Shown here: positions 47,440 through 57,114 of the stretch, one piece after another
Numbering within the stretch: the first letter of the stretch is position 1
Layout of the letters: each line of letters opens with the position of its first letter
From: Larkinella knui
GTDB taxonomy: Bacteria > Bacteroidota > Bacteroidia > Cytophagales > Spirosomataceae
Direction: 5' to 3'
NCBI RefSeq assembly: GCF_003858645.1
Contig: NZ_RQJP01000007.1
Span: forward strand, 398,057-462,056
Length of the DNA stretch: 64,000 bases
Notes under the pieces: model-generated
The model's database searches: none
What the model was told of the DNA's origin: nothing
Seen by the model: only the letters and a program-made list of their open reading frames with translations
Program-made: the position numbers and the translations under genes

Positions 47440-50400
47440 CTAATTGGGTAAAGTAATGGTAAATGTAGTGCCTTTGGCCTCTTCGCTTCGAACTTCCAGT
47501 TGGCCTTCGTGGACTTTTACAAACTGGTGGGCAATAACCAGACCCAGGCCGGTGCCCTGGATTGAGGTGGCGTTTCGGGCCCGAAAAAAAGTTTGGAAGA
47601 GGTTTGGCAGGTCTGCGGTGGGTATGCCGATGCCCTGATCGGTCACCGAAATAAGCAATTGGGCTTGCTGAAACACGATGCGTAACTCCGGATTGGCCTT
47701 CGAAAATTTGAAGGCGTTTGAGAGCAGATTGACGATGACGTGACTCATGAGTTTCTCGTCCAAATAGACCGGAACAGGCTTCCCTTCGACCACAAACCGA
47801 ACGGTACGATGATCCTGACGCTGATTAAAATGAGTGGCGACAATCTCCTGGCAATGAGCTACAATATCAACGGGCTCCGGATGAAAGACGACTTTTCCGG
47901 CTTCGATCCGGCCGATGGTCAGCATATCGGAAAGCAATTCGTCAAATGCCCGGATTTCATTTTTAATAACCCCTAAATGCCGTTGAATTGCGGTGTTAGC
48001 GGTGATTTCGGGCCGGTCCAGATAATATTCGATCAGATCGACACTCGACTGGATGGTGGCTAAGGGAGTACGGAATTCGTGCGAAGCGGTGGCGACAAAC
48101 TGTGATTTCAGCTTATTGAGTTCCTGTTCCCGTTCCAGCGATTGCTGCAACACCAGTTCTTTTTCTTTCTGGCTGGAAATATCGGTGGCGATGCCGATGC
48201 AACGCAACGGAATGCCCCGACTATCTTTCATCACAAAACTACGGACATTGAGCCACCGAATCAGGCCATCAGCTCCCCGGACGCGGTATTGAATGGGAAT
48301 TTCTTCGCCCTGGCGATACCGCTCGAATGCCGCTGCTACCATCGGCAGGTCTTCTGGCAAAACGGAGCTCAGAAACGAAAAGGGATCGTCATACAGCCGT
48401 TGGGAGGTGATGCCAAATACGCGTTCGTAGGCCGGGTTAATGTATAACAATTTAAAAGGATCAGCCGATTGAATCCAAAACACCTCATCCACATTTTCAG
48501 CAATTTCGCGAAACCGTTGTTCACTCTCCCGCAGGGCATCTTCGGCCATCTTTCGCTCGGTGATATCGCGCGCCGATGAATAAACCAGTTTCTCGTAGCG
48601 TTTGGCGCGCCAGTGGATCAGGCGATAACTGCCGTCTTTGTGCCGATACCGGTTTACATACCCGTCGATGACGGGCTGTTGGTACATTTCTAATGATCCG
48701 GCCCGGTCGTCGGGATGAACAAATTCCAGGAAATGCTGCCCCTCAAGTTCTTCCGCCCGATAACCTAATGTGTCGGTCCAGGCCTGATTTACTTTTAAAA
48801 AATGCCCATCCAGACTGGTAATGCAATGCAGATCAAGCGCTCTTTCAAAAAAGATTTTCAACTCGCGGCTCGTTTGCTCGGCCTTTGCTTCAGCGGCTTT
48901 CAACGCCGAAATATCGGTTGCTATCCCCACATAGCCCGTTATCCTCCCTTCCTCATCCTGAAGGGCGCTGGCGGTCATTAAAACCGGAATACGCTGGCCC
49001 TTTTTGCCCAAAATCAGGCATTCCGTGTAAAAAAAGCCATCCGTTTCCAAAGCCAGTTTAAACCGTTCCGATGGTGACGAGTCGGAAGCAGTTTGGTAAG
49101 AAACAATAGGAATCGGAGCTTCCGGGGTGCCCGGCTCCATCTGAACCACCCGTCCGATCAGTTCGTCGGATGTATAGCCTGACAACTGTTCGATGGCCAG
49201 ATTGGCCGTCTGGACGATTCCATTGGTATCTGTCGAAATGATGGCCTGCCTGGCGTGTTCCAGAATCGCCTTTTGCCAGGTCGATAACTGCCAGATCTCG
49301 TGCGTGCGCTCGGCTACGCGCTGCTCCAATTGCCCGGTATATTGTTTTACCTGTTCATGGAGTTGTTGCTGATGCAGAACAACCGTAAGCTGACTGGCCA
49401 CTTCCCGGGCAATCTGAAGATATTCCTCCGTGAAAAAATCGGGTGTCCGCGCTACCAGAAAAAACGCACCGATGCACTGCTGTTGCCTGACCAACGGCAC
49501 CGCCACCAGCGAGCGGAATCCCTGCTCATACAGCGCCAGTTCGGGCGGGATTCCCTGCCTATCCGGGAGTAGTTGAGGAATAACGACCGGCTCTCCTTTC
49601 AGGAAGGGATCGGTATAAAAGTACTCAGCCGGAATGATAACATCGGGTTGGGCCTCCAGCACGCCATCCGCCAGGCAGTACTCGGCGTAGGCAAGCCCCG
49701 TGGTTTCACTGATGCGGAACACCAGCAGCCGCTCACACGGCATCAGGTCGTTGGTATGCTGTAATGCAAGGAGAATCGGTGATTCGTCCGGCCGGTTGCT
49801 GCCCAATAAAGCCCGGTCGATGGTGCGTAATCCCTGCAACCGCTGGTTGGTGCGTCGTACCTTTTCTTCATCCAGCATGCGCTTTCGGGCGTTGACGATC
49901 AGGGTGCTGAAGGTCTTAAGCAGGGAAATATCAGCTTCATCCCACGTCTGCTCATGCTGAACGCCATAAAAGCCGACAAAGCCCACGGCGGCTCCCTCGA
50001 TAATCAACGGAATACTTAACAGGGAGCGAATGCTCTTTTCACCTAAAATGCTCTTTTCGGTATGAGCTTCTGCGGGTAAATCCTCCAGCGTTCCCAGCCG
50101 GATCACCTGTCCGGTCAGCATCATCCGAAGCCACCATGTGAAGGTTTGAAAGGGTATGTTTTGCAGGTCATTTTTCAGGGAAGCAATACCGGGAGCGCAC
50201 CATTCGTGCACGCAGCTTCCCCGTTGCTGATCGGCCGAAAACAGGAAGACCGATGCCCGATCGGCTCCGTTATAGATACAGATCTGCCGCAAAGAATCCA
50301 CAATACCGGCGTCCAAATCAGCGTCTGCCAGGTTAATCAGTCGGCTGGACAGGGCAGCGATCATCGATTCCAGATCCAGCCGTCGTTGCAGATTTGCCTC

Positions 50401-50811
50401 GGCTTTTTTATAGTCGGTAATGTCCTGAATGGTCACCAAAACCCCACTCGCCAGCGGGGTTAGTAGAGCTTTCCGCCAAACCGTGCCCGTCTGACCAGGA
50501 TACGAAAACGGATACTGCTGGGCCTGGCCGGTCTGCGTAACGGCTACCAGAAGGTCAAAGATGTCGTCCTGAAGCAAGCTCGGAACCACCTCGCCCATCG
50601 TACGCCCGGTTAGTTCCTTTTCGGTCAGGTTTAAACAATCGGCATAGATTCCATTTACCAGCAAATACCGAAAATCGGTTATCCGATGGTGTTCATCCCA
50701 GACCGGTTCGAGCAGCGTAATCCCGAAGGGAGAGTTATCAAACACCGCCTGCAACAAATCATGGCCCGAAGAAGATGCGGGATTAGATTGTGGAAAGGAA
50801 GAATCATTCAT
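47440..50811 (-). CDS. Multi-PAS/GAF sensor histidine kinase
   Basis: 1123 residues, no membrane segment. In order: PAS (1-145), GAF (about 160-310), GAF (about 330-490), three PAS domains (about 510-640, 650-760 and 770-890), H-box (KSQFVATASHEFRTPLATIQ) near 910 and ATPase (NLLSNAFKFS, DQGIGIP, GTGLGLVIAHQFV). GAF and PAS domains point to cytoplasmic small-molecule, redox or light sensing; ligands are not visible. It is followed within 2 bases by the REC-kinase hybrid and diverges from the REC-AraC regulator at 51173. These three form one signalling cluster. Confidence 0.88.
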   Translation of the reverse strand: MNDSSFPQSNPASSSGHDLLQAVFDNSPFGITLLEPVWDEHHRITDFRYLLVNGIYADCLNLTEKELTGRTMGEVVPSLLQDDIFDLLVAVTQTGQAQQYPFSYPGQTGTVWRKALLTPLASGVLVTIQDITDYKKAEANLQRRLDLESMIAALSSRLINLADADLDAGIVDSLRQICIYNGADRASVFLFSADQQRGSCVHEWCAPGIASLKNDLQNIPFQTFTWWLRMMLTGQVIRLGTLEDLPAEAHTEKSILGEKSIRSLLSIPLIIEGAAVGFVGFYGVQHEQTWDEADISLLKTFSTLIVNARKRMLDEEKVRRTNQRLQGLRTIDRALLGSNRPDESPILLALQHTNDLMPCERLLVFRISETTGLAYAEYCLADGVLEAQPDVIIPAEYFYTDPFLKGEPVVIPQLLPDRQGIPPELALYEQGFRSLVAVPLVRQQQCIGAFFLVARTPDFFTEEYLQIAREVASQLTVVLHQQQLHEQVKQYTGQLEQRVAERTHEIWQLSTWQKAILEHARQAIISTDTNGIVQTANLAIEQLSGYTSDELIGRVVQMEPGTPEAPIPIVSYQTASDSSPSERFKLALETDGFFYTECLILGKKGQRIPVLMTASALQDEEGRITGYVGIATDISALKAAEAKAEQTSRELKIFFERALDLHCITSLDGHFLKVNQAWTDTLGYRAEELEGQHFLEFVHPDDRAGSLEMYQQPVIDGYVNRYRHKDGSYRLIHWRAKRYEKLVYSSARDITERKMAEDALRESEQRFREIAENVDEVFWIQSADPFKLLYINPAYERVFGITSQRLYDDPFSFLSSVLPEDLPMVAAAFERYRQGEEIPIQYRVRGADGLIRWLNVRSFVMKDSRGIPLRCIGIATDISSQKEKELVLQQSLEREQELNKLKSQFVATASHEFRTPLATIQSSVDLIEYYLDRPEITANTAIQRHLGVIKNEIRAFDELLSDMLTIGRIEAGKVVFHPEPVDIVAHCQEIVATHFNQRQDHRTVRFVVEGKPVPVYLDEKLMSHVIVNLLSNAFKFSKANPELRIVFQQAQLLISVTDQGIGIPTADLPNLFQTFFRARNATSIQGTGLGLVIAHQFVKVHEGQLEVRSEEAKGTTFTITLPN

Positions 50812-50986
50812 ACAAACTACTAATTACTACGGTATTAAAAAAAACTTATTAGCTAATCAACGCAGCAATCTAATTTGTTGCCGCTATTATCAGTTACATG
50901 GGTTGCGTTATTTAAAAAAAACGAAGCCTCATTTATAAAATAGCACCGATTTCAGAAAGTAGGTATCCGGGATTAGTTTCTGCCTG

Positions 50987-51010
50987 ATAAATGATTATAT
51001 AATCATTTAT
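50987..51010. promoter_or_regulatory. Perfect 24-base palindrome
   Basis: The 24 bases are identical to their reverse complement (half site ATAAATGATTAT). It lies in the divergent gap between the PAS kinase and the REC-AraC gene and overlaps the -33 element of the promoter at 51006, as an operator would. Confidence 0.55.
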
Positions 51011-51036
51011 TCTAACAATCAAAATGACTATCTTTG
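51006..51036 (+). promoter_or_regulatory. Bacteroidota-type promoter
   Basis: TTTA at 51006-51009, 19 bases, then TATCTTTG at 51029-51036, against the consensus TTTG-N19-TAnnTTTG. It points towards the REC-AraC gene at 51173. Confidence 0.5.
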
Positions 51037-51172
51037 TCTATCTTTATATTAAAAATAACCATCTGGTTACGTATGTAAGTAATCCATGGTTGTTATTCAA
51101 TTGTAATTTATTGTCTGCCAGTTAGTTGTAATTTTAAATTGCGGACTTGCTTTAATTATCACATAGTACAAT

Positions 51173-51937
51173 ATGACCACTGTTTTATTGGTCGAGGATG
51201 AGGAGAAATTGCGGGAGAATATTGCAGAATTATTGCAATTATATGGTCATGTTGTTGAACAGGCAACCAATGGGAAAGAAGCCTTATATCGGTTGAAACA
51301 ACTACAGCCGGATCTAATTATCTGCGATGTCATGATGCCCCAGATGGATGGTTTTACGTTTCTTCATACCATCAAACAAAATCTTTCCTTTCGGCACATT
51401 CCCGTGATTTTACTGACGGCTAAAGTAGCCAGAGAAGACCGGATTGCGGGTCTGAAACAGGGCGCAATCGACTATTTAACGAAGCCTTTTTTGAAAGAAG
51501 AGTTGTTGCTGAAGGTCAAAAATCATGTTCAGTTAAAAACGGATGTTACGGCCATTATTTGCCAGAAAGAAGGTGAAAAAGCCATCCTGACTGTTCAATT
51601 TGTTAAACGGGTAACGGAACTACTGGAAGCGCATTATTCCCAAAAAGATTACCAGCTATGTACATTGACCGACGGATTAGGAATGAGTCGCTCGGCAGTC
51701 CAGCGGAATCTGAAGCGTTATTTTTCCAAAAATTTTCTGGAGTTGCTCAAAGAATTCCGCCTTCGAAAGTCAGCGGATTATCTCATCAACACGGATTTGT
51801 CCCTGGAACGAATCGCCGGGCAGTGCGGTTTTGGAAGTCAGTCTTACTTTTCCTCCTCGTTCAAAACGGCCTTTGCGTGCTCTCCGCTGCGTTATCGAAC
51901 GGAAAACCAATTTCTCCGGCAGATAAACGAGACGTGA
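51173..51937 (+). CDS. Response regulator with AraC output domain
   Basis: 254 residues: receiver (VLLVEDEEKL, phospho-Asp in LIICDVMMPQMDG, Lys in YLTKPF), a short linker and an AraC DNA-binding domain (TDGLGMSRSAVQRNLKRYF, LERIAGQCGFGSQSYFSSSF). A DNA-binding response regulator, likely the output for the divergent PAS kinase at 47440-50811. Confidence 0.88.
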   Translation: MTTVLLVEDEEKLRENIAELLQLYGHVVEQATNGKEALYRLKQLQPDLIICDVMMPQMDGFTFLHTIKQNLSFRHIPVILLTAKVAREDRIAGLKQGAIDYLTKPFLKEELLLKVKNHVQLKTDVTAIICQKEGEKAILTVQFVKRVTELLEAHYSQKDYQLCTLTDGLGMSRSAVQRNLKRYFSKNFLELLKEFRLRKSADYLINTDLSLERIAGQCGFGSQSYFSSSFKTAFACSPLRYRTENQFLRQINET

Positions 51938-52207
51938 GTCAAGAATTTTCGGGCGCCATGAGCGGCAGGGGCAACAAAAAAAGCGAGATTAAAACGCCTA
52001 TTTTCATTTTTGGCTGCGCCACGACGGTCCGCCGATGCGGTGGGCCCGTTTGGTAGCGAAGACCTGCGTACCAATTCTGTTTGGTATCCTCGCTCAATAA
52101 GTGGTAGTATTTGCCAAACATCCCAACTTTGTTTGCATTAACCCGGTTAACGAAAAAGCACACACGTTGCCATTGTACAGCAACCTCTCCACGTATCTTC
52201 TTTTAGC

Positions 52208-54904
52208 ATGGCTCGACAAACAAACGCCAACGACCAGGACGATAAAGCAGCATCGGGATATGTCCGCGTGCGGGGGGCACGTGAGCACAACCTCCAAAAT
52301 ATCGACGTCTCCATACCCCGAAATCAGCTGGTCGTTTTTAGTGGGGTCTCCGGATCGGGCAAGTCTTCCTTGGCCTTCGGCACCCTCTATGCCGAAGCCC
52401 AGCGACGGTACCTTGAATCGGTTTCCCCTTATGCTAGGCGGCTGATCGATCAGGTGGGCGTGCCGGATGTCGATGCCATTGACGGCCTGCCGCCGGCCGT
52501 CGCCCTTCAGCAGCAACGCGGCACGCCCAATGCCCGCTCGACGGTAGGTAGTTTGACGACCCTGTCAAGCCTGGTGCGCATGCTCTACTCGCGCGTGGGT
52601 ACCTACCCCCCCCGCCAGACGATGCTCTATGCCGAGGATTTTTCCTTCAACACCCCCCAAGGGGCTTGTCCCCGCTGCCAGGGCATGGGCCGCGTGCATA
52701 CCATAACGGAAGAGTCGATGGTTCCGGATCCTTCGCTGACCATCCGCCAGCGAGCCATTGCCGCCTGGCCCACGGCCTGGGGCGGTCAGAACCTGCGCGA
52801 CATTTTAGTCTCGCTGGGCTATGACATCGATAGACCCTGGAAAGACCTGCCCCAAAAGGATCGACAGTGGATTCTCTTTACGGACGAGCAGCCGACGGTT
52901 CCCGTCTATGCCGGCCTTACCCCGGCCGAAACGCGTCAGGCTCAGCGGCTAAAGATGGAACCGAGCTACCAGGGAACCTTCAGCAGCGCCAAGCGAAACC
53001 TGGAGCACACGCTGGCCCATACGGACAGTGCCGCCATGCGCAAACGCGTGTTGCAGTTTATGATCAGTAGCCCCTGCCCGGTATGCCAGGGCAAGCGCTT
53101 AAAGCCCGAGGCACTTTCGGTGACCTTCGCCGGTTACGACATCGCCGATCTCTCGCACCTCTCCCTGGAGCAACTGGCAGAAGTCATCAGGCCGGCAGCG
53201 AATGGCGAGTTTGCCTCCCACATGAATTCGTCCAAGTCGCTTGTGAGTCGCCAGGCGGCAAAAGCCGCGCTGGATAATCGCGTGCAGGCCGGTGGCTCGG
53301 CGCACAAGGGCGCCCCTGATGTGCGCCGTACCGATGACCTCTCGCCTGAAAAGCGCATCGCTGCCGAGCGCCTGTGCGGTGATCTGCTGGATCGCCTGAC
53401 AACGCTCCTCGAGCTGGGCTTAGGTTATCTGTCGCTGGACCGCAGCACGCCCACCTGCTCATCCGGTGAGTTGCAGCGGCTGCGTCTGGCTACTCAACTT
53501 TCCTCCCAGCTCTTTGGGGTCATCTATGTGCTGGACGAGCCGACGGCAGGACTGCACCCGGCCGATGGCCACGCGCTCTTCGACGCCCTGGATAGACTCA
53601 AAGCGTCGGGCAACTCGCTGTTCGTGGTCGAACACGACGTTGAGCTGATGCGTCGTGCCGATTGGCTCGTTGATGTTGGCCCGGAGGCCGGCAGTGCGGG
53701 CGGACGCATTCTCTACAGTGGAGAACCCCAAGGCCTTAGGCAGGTCAGCGAGTCCCGTACCAGGCCTTACCTTTTTGAGGAAACAACCCGGCTCGATGCC
53801 CGCAACCGTTCCCCGAAAGGCTGGCTGCGCCTGGAAGGAGTCCGACGAAATAATCTCAAGGGCGTTGACGTGGCTTTCCCGCTGGGTTGCTTTACCGCCG
53901 TGACCGGTGTCTCGGGGTCGGGCAAATCCAGCCTGGTGAGTCAGTCTCTGCTGGATCTGGTGACAGCGCACCTGGGCATGAGCCGGGAAGAGGCCGAGGA
54001 AGATGCGCTGGAGGAGACCCCCGCCGAAAAAACCGTCGGTCGATTGCGGGGCGATGTCGATGCCATACAGCGACTGAATGAGGTGGATCAAAAACCAATC
54101 GGACGAACACCACGCTCCAACCTGGCCACCTATACCGGCCTTTTTGATCAGGTCAGAAAACTCTTTGCCGCCACGCCGGAGGCCCGTAGGAGACACTTCG
54201 ATGCCGGCCGCTTTTCCTTCAACGTCGCCAAAGGGCGGTGCCCAACCTGTGCGGGAGAAGGCCAGGTCAGCATCGAACTGCTGTTCATGCCGAGCGTGTA
54301 TGCCCCCTGTCCGACCTGTCATGGCGCTCGCTATAACGAAAAGACGCTTGAGATTAAATGGAACGGCCAATCCATTGCGGATGTGCTGGGCATGACGGTT
54401 GACGAAGCCTGCCTGTTTTTTGCTATGGAAGCGTTAGTGTTGCGGTCCCTGGAAACGCTGAGGGATATTGGCCTGGGTTATCTCAAACTTGGACAAAGCG
54501 CGACGGAGCTTTCCGGCGGTGAGGCCCAGCGCATCAAGCTCTCCACCGAACTGCAACGTACGCAACGCGGCACCACCCTGTACGTGTTGGACGAGCCAAC
54601 CACCGGCCTGCATCCGCGTGATGTCGACCGTCTGCTGGTTCAGCTCAACCGCCTGGTTGATGCCGGTAATACCGTTATCGTTGTCGAGCATGATATGCGC
54701 ACGGTCGCCCAGTGCGATTGGGTCATTGATGTCGGGCCCGGAGCCGGGAATGACGGCGGTACGATCGTTGCGGCAGGCACACCTGCTGAGATCGCCGCGA
54801 ATAAGGCAAGTCGCACGGCACCTTTCTTGGCGAACATCCTGGATCCAGAGCGTCAAGTACTGGAAAATACGGTGCCACTGCCCACCGCCTGGCGGCCCCG
54901 CTGA
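52208..54904 (+). CDS. UvrA-like excision-repair ABC ATPase
   Basis: 898 residues with two ABC ATPase units: Walker A GVSGSGKSSLAFG and GVSGSGKSSLVSQ; signatures SSGELQRLRLA and LSGGEAQRIKL; Walker B YVLDEPTAGLHP and YVLDEPTTGLHP. Zinc-binding pairs CPRCQGMG, CPVCQGKR, CPTCAGEG and CPTCHGAR are complete. The first nucleotide-binding half goes from Walker A into a short insertion that seems to lack a full UvrB-binding domain, so a class II UvrA (UvrA2) is likely. The gene is clearly richer in G+C than its flanks and stands alone, both hinting at transfer. A role in DNA-damage or DNA-intercalator tolerance is inferred from the family. Confidence 0.85.
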   Translation: MARQTNANDQDDKAASGYVRVRGAREHNLQNIDVSIPRNQLVVFSGVSGSGKSSLAFGTLYAEAQRRYLESVSPYARRLIDQVGVPDVDAIDGLPPAVALQQQRGTPNARSTVGSLTTLSSLVRMLYSRVGTYPPRQTMLYAEDFSFNTPQGACPRCQGMGRVHTITEESMVPDPSLTIRQRAIAAWPTAWGGQNLRDILVSLGYDIDRPWKDLPQKDRQWILFTDEQPTVPVYAGLTPAETRQAQRLKMEPSYQGTFSSAKRNLEHTLAHTDSAAMRKRVLQFMISSPCPVCQGKRLKPEALSVTFAGYDIADLSHLSLEQLAEVIRPAANGEFASHMNSSKSLVSRQAAKAALDNRVQAGGSAHKGAPDVRRTDDLSPEKRIAAERLCGDLLDRLTTLLELGLGYLSLDRSTPTCSSGELQRLRLATQLSSQLFGVIYVLDEPTAGLHPADGHALFDALDRLKASGNSLFVVEHDVELMRRADWLVDVGPEAGSAGGRILYSGEPQGLRQVSESRTRPYLFEETTRLDARNRSPKGWLRLEGVRRNNLKGVDVAFPLGCFTAVTGVSGSGKSSLVSQSLLDLVTAHLGMSREEAEEDALEETPAEKTVGRLRGDVDAIQRLNEVDQKPIGRTPRSNLATYTGLFDQVRKLFAATPEARRRHFDAGRFSFNVAKGRCPTCAGEGQVSIELLFMPSVYAPCPTCHGARYNEKTLEIKWNGQSIADVLGMTVDEACLFFAMEALVLRSLETLRDIGLGYLKLGQSATELSGGEAQRIKLSTELQRTQRGTTLYVLDEPTTGLHPRDVDRLLVQLNRLVDAGNTVIVVEHDMRTVAQCDWVIDVGPGAGNDGGTIVAAGTPAEIAANKASRTAPFLANILDPERQVLENTVPLPTAWRPR

Positions 54905-54942
54905 TTTCGTAGCAGAGTGACTATCCCATCCGTCAAATCAAC

Positions 54943-54970
54943 ATTTCATACCTTTTTGAACCTATACTTC
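54943..54970 (+). repeat. Dispersed intergenic repeat, copy 7
   Basis: Core TTCATACCTTTTTGAACCTA, matching the copies at 12345 and 33291. It lies 38 bases past the UvrA-like gene. Confidence 0.45.
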
Positions 54971-55284
54971 AATCAAGCTTTTCTATAAAATTCTTCTCAA
55001 AACACTGAACCAAAAAGTAGGGCCTGAAAAGTTTACGCAAAAAGGTTTCTGAGACTAGCTTTTTGACCCAGCTAAAGAATACTATCTGTTTATTCGCAGG
55101 TATTCATTACCTCTTTTCCGAAAGAGAACGTTTTTCTGAACGGCGGTCGGGTAGGAGGGAGAGGGGAAAAAACGGCCCATTATTCGTTTCATAAATCCGG
55201 TCTGTTTTCTTGTTTACTTCAATCAACGGTCAGACAGTTAACTTGGACAGTTTGACCGTTTCAAGCGTTTCTACATAGAGCTTA

Positions 55285-55545
55285 TTAGTAGCTTGGAAGA
55301 CCAGCTCTCGGCAGGTTCTGCATGAACATTTGGCCACTCCCATTGGTCAAAATAAAGGTTCGGATAGTTTCCTCAGTGGAAATAAGCAATGCACACGCTG
55401 CCGTCGCCCAGGGGTTGTCAGCAACCAAAACAGCGACAGGAATGATGAGGTGAACTGAATGAACTAAATCTAAGTACCATTCTGGTATTACCAGATAATC
55501 AGCCAAAAGGCTCCGAGACTCTCCCTCTTTAAACTGGGCTTTCAT
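55285..55545 (-). CDS. Hypothetical small protein
   Basis: 86 residues with a hydrophobic middle (LIIPVAVLVADNPWATAACALLIS). The composition is plausible, but no family, ribosome-binding site or operon partner supports it. Confidence 0.3.
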   Translation of the reverse strand: MKAQFKEGESRSLLADYLVIPEWYLDLVHSVHLIIPVAVLVADNPWATAACALLISTEETIRTFILTNGSGQMFMQNLPRAGLPSY

Positions 55546-55758
55546 CGACTTAGAGGGTGCTCCTTAGTCATTAATTTGAGTATCAGTACAGAAACTGATC
55601 TGGTGGGGATATTAATATCGATCTCTGGCTTTACTGAGGGCCCAGCGGTAGTCAGTAACTATCCTTACAAATAATTGATGATTTTTTGCATATTTAGGCA
55701 TATTTTAACCCTGTAAATCCGAATTTTCGATAAAAAAAGTAGAAAATCTGCAAAAATC

Positions 55759-55789
55759 TTTGAAATTTCGGGTAAGCATTCTATCTTTG
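55759..55789 (+). promoter_or_regulatory. Consensus Bacteroidota promoter
   Basis: TTTG at 55759-55762, exactly 19 bases, then TATCTTTG at 55782-55789: a full match to the TTTG-N19-TAnnTTTG form. Transcription would start near 55796, about 17 bases before the ATPase start codon, leaving a very short leader. Confidence 0.75.
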
Positions 55790-55812
55790 TGTAGAATTAA
55801 AGTGAAAATGTC

Positions 55813-57114
55813 ATGTTACTCTCATTTGCTGTTAAAAACTTTGGGTCAATTAAGGATAGGAAGGAAATATCATTTCTAAAAACCGGCCTTTCAGGATTTG
55901 CGGGAAACTATGTGAAGTTGACAAAAACAGAGTCGGTATTAAAGTCAGCTGTTATATATGGACCCAATGCTTCCGGGAAAAGCAATTATTTAAAAGCGTT
56001 CCGGGCTATGGAATATTTGGTGATTCACTCATCCAACTATAAGCTGGATGAGAGTATCGAACCGTATGAACCCTTTCTTTTGGATAATACTTGCGCAGTG
56101 AGTCCAGTAGAAATGGATATCAGCTTTTTTTACGAAAGTATTCAGTACGATTATTCCATTTCTTTTTCATCGAAGAGGATTGAGCGAGAAGAGCTTTTTT
56201 GTTACCCTGCAAAAAGTAAGTCACTGTTGTATTCGCGTACTGCTGAAAAAGACATGAAATTTGGTGACTATTATAAAGGGGTAAAGAAGGCGATTGAAAA
56301 ACTCCTTCTACCCAATCAACTGTTTTTGTCGAAGGCTTCTGACAACAACATTGATGTATTAAAATCGGCGTATTTGTTTTTTCGAAGGGGCCTTTCCGTA
56401 TTTCCGCTGATGGAAGACCATATGGAAAGCAGTATGGCTATGCTCTACGCAAAAAGATTGGCCGAGGGTAGCTCATCGAAATTTGCCAGACGTTTTAACG
56501 CCCTCATCTGTTCATTGGATACGGGTATATCTTCCGTGACTGCAAAGGAGCGTGATTGGCAGGACGGCGCATTGAGCGACTTGCCTGAAGAGGTCAAAAC
56601 GAAAATCAAAGAACAATATAAATACGAAATCAGAACGCTTCACCCCGTATTTGAAAACGGCGTCAAAGTCGACGAGCGGGCTTTTGAAATTAGGAGTGAA
56701 TCAACGGGAACCCAGAGCCTTTTTGCAATCGGTGGAATTTTACTTGATGCCTTGGACAAAGGCCGTGTTCTGGTAGTTGATGAGTTCGAGAAGAATTTAC
56801 ACCCAGAAATTACCAAGTATTTTATCCGGATGTTCCACAACCCGGACATTAATCAAAAGAATGCTCAGCTGATTTTTGCGACGCATGATGTAAGCCAGCT
56901 TTCCAATGATCATTTCAGAAGGGATCAGGTTTGGTTTACCAGCAAAGACGAATTCGGAAGTACTGAGATCAGGCGCTGTTCGGATATTCCTGGGTTACGC
57001 TTAGGTACTCCAATTGATAAGTGGTACGCTAGTGGTCGTATTGGCTCAACTCCGCAAATCGATGACCGTAATTTTATTATTGAAATGCAAAATGGAAGTG
57101 AGAGTGAAAACTAA
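55813..57114 (+). CDS. AAA15/RloA-type ATPase (AbiL-like)
   Basis: 433 residues of the SMC-like AAA ATPase group found with RloB. N-terminal FAVKNFGSIKDRKEISF is the usual opening strand; Walker A GPNASGKSN is at 50-58; Walker B VLVVDEFEKNLHPEI near 318-332; switch His in FATHDVSQLSN. An RloB-like gene overlaps its 3' end by 23 bases, the standard RloAB/AbiL arrangement, which is linked to abortive infection and anti-phage defence. The consensus promoter lies just upstream. Confidence 0.85.
   Translation: MLLSFAVKNFGSIKDRKEISFLKTGLSGFAGNYVKLTKTESVLKSAVIYGPNASGKSNYLKAFRAMEYLVIHSSNYKLDESIEPYEPFLLDNTCAVSPVEMDISFFYESIQYDYSISFSSKRIEREELFCYPAKSKSLLYSRTAEKDMKFGDYYKGVKKAIEKLLLPNQLFLSKASDNNIDVLKSAYLFFRRGLSVFPLMEDHMESSMAMLYAKRLAEGSSSKFARRFNALICSLDTGISSVTAKERDWQDGALSDLPEEVKTKIKEQYKYEIRTLHPVFENGVKVDERAFEIRSESTGTQSLFAIGGILLDALDKGRVLVVDEFEKNLHPEITKYFIRMFHNPDINQKNAQLIFATHDVSQLSNDHFRRDQVWFTSKDEFGSTEIRRCSDIPGLRLGTPIDKWYASGRIGSTPQIDDRNFIIEMQNGSESEN

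Larger units (their letters stand above)
54905..55758. other. Intergenic region before the defence island
   Basis: About 850 A/T-rich bases with a dispersed repeat copy at 54943 and one possible small gene at 55285-55545. Otherwise nothing recognised until the promoter at 55759. Confidence 0.5.

Noticed and set aside
53459..54370. 303-codon minus-strand frame inside the UvrA-like gene
   Set aside because: A long antisense frame caused by the G+C-rich codon use of the real gene, with no homology of its own.
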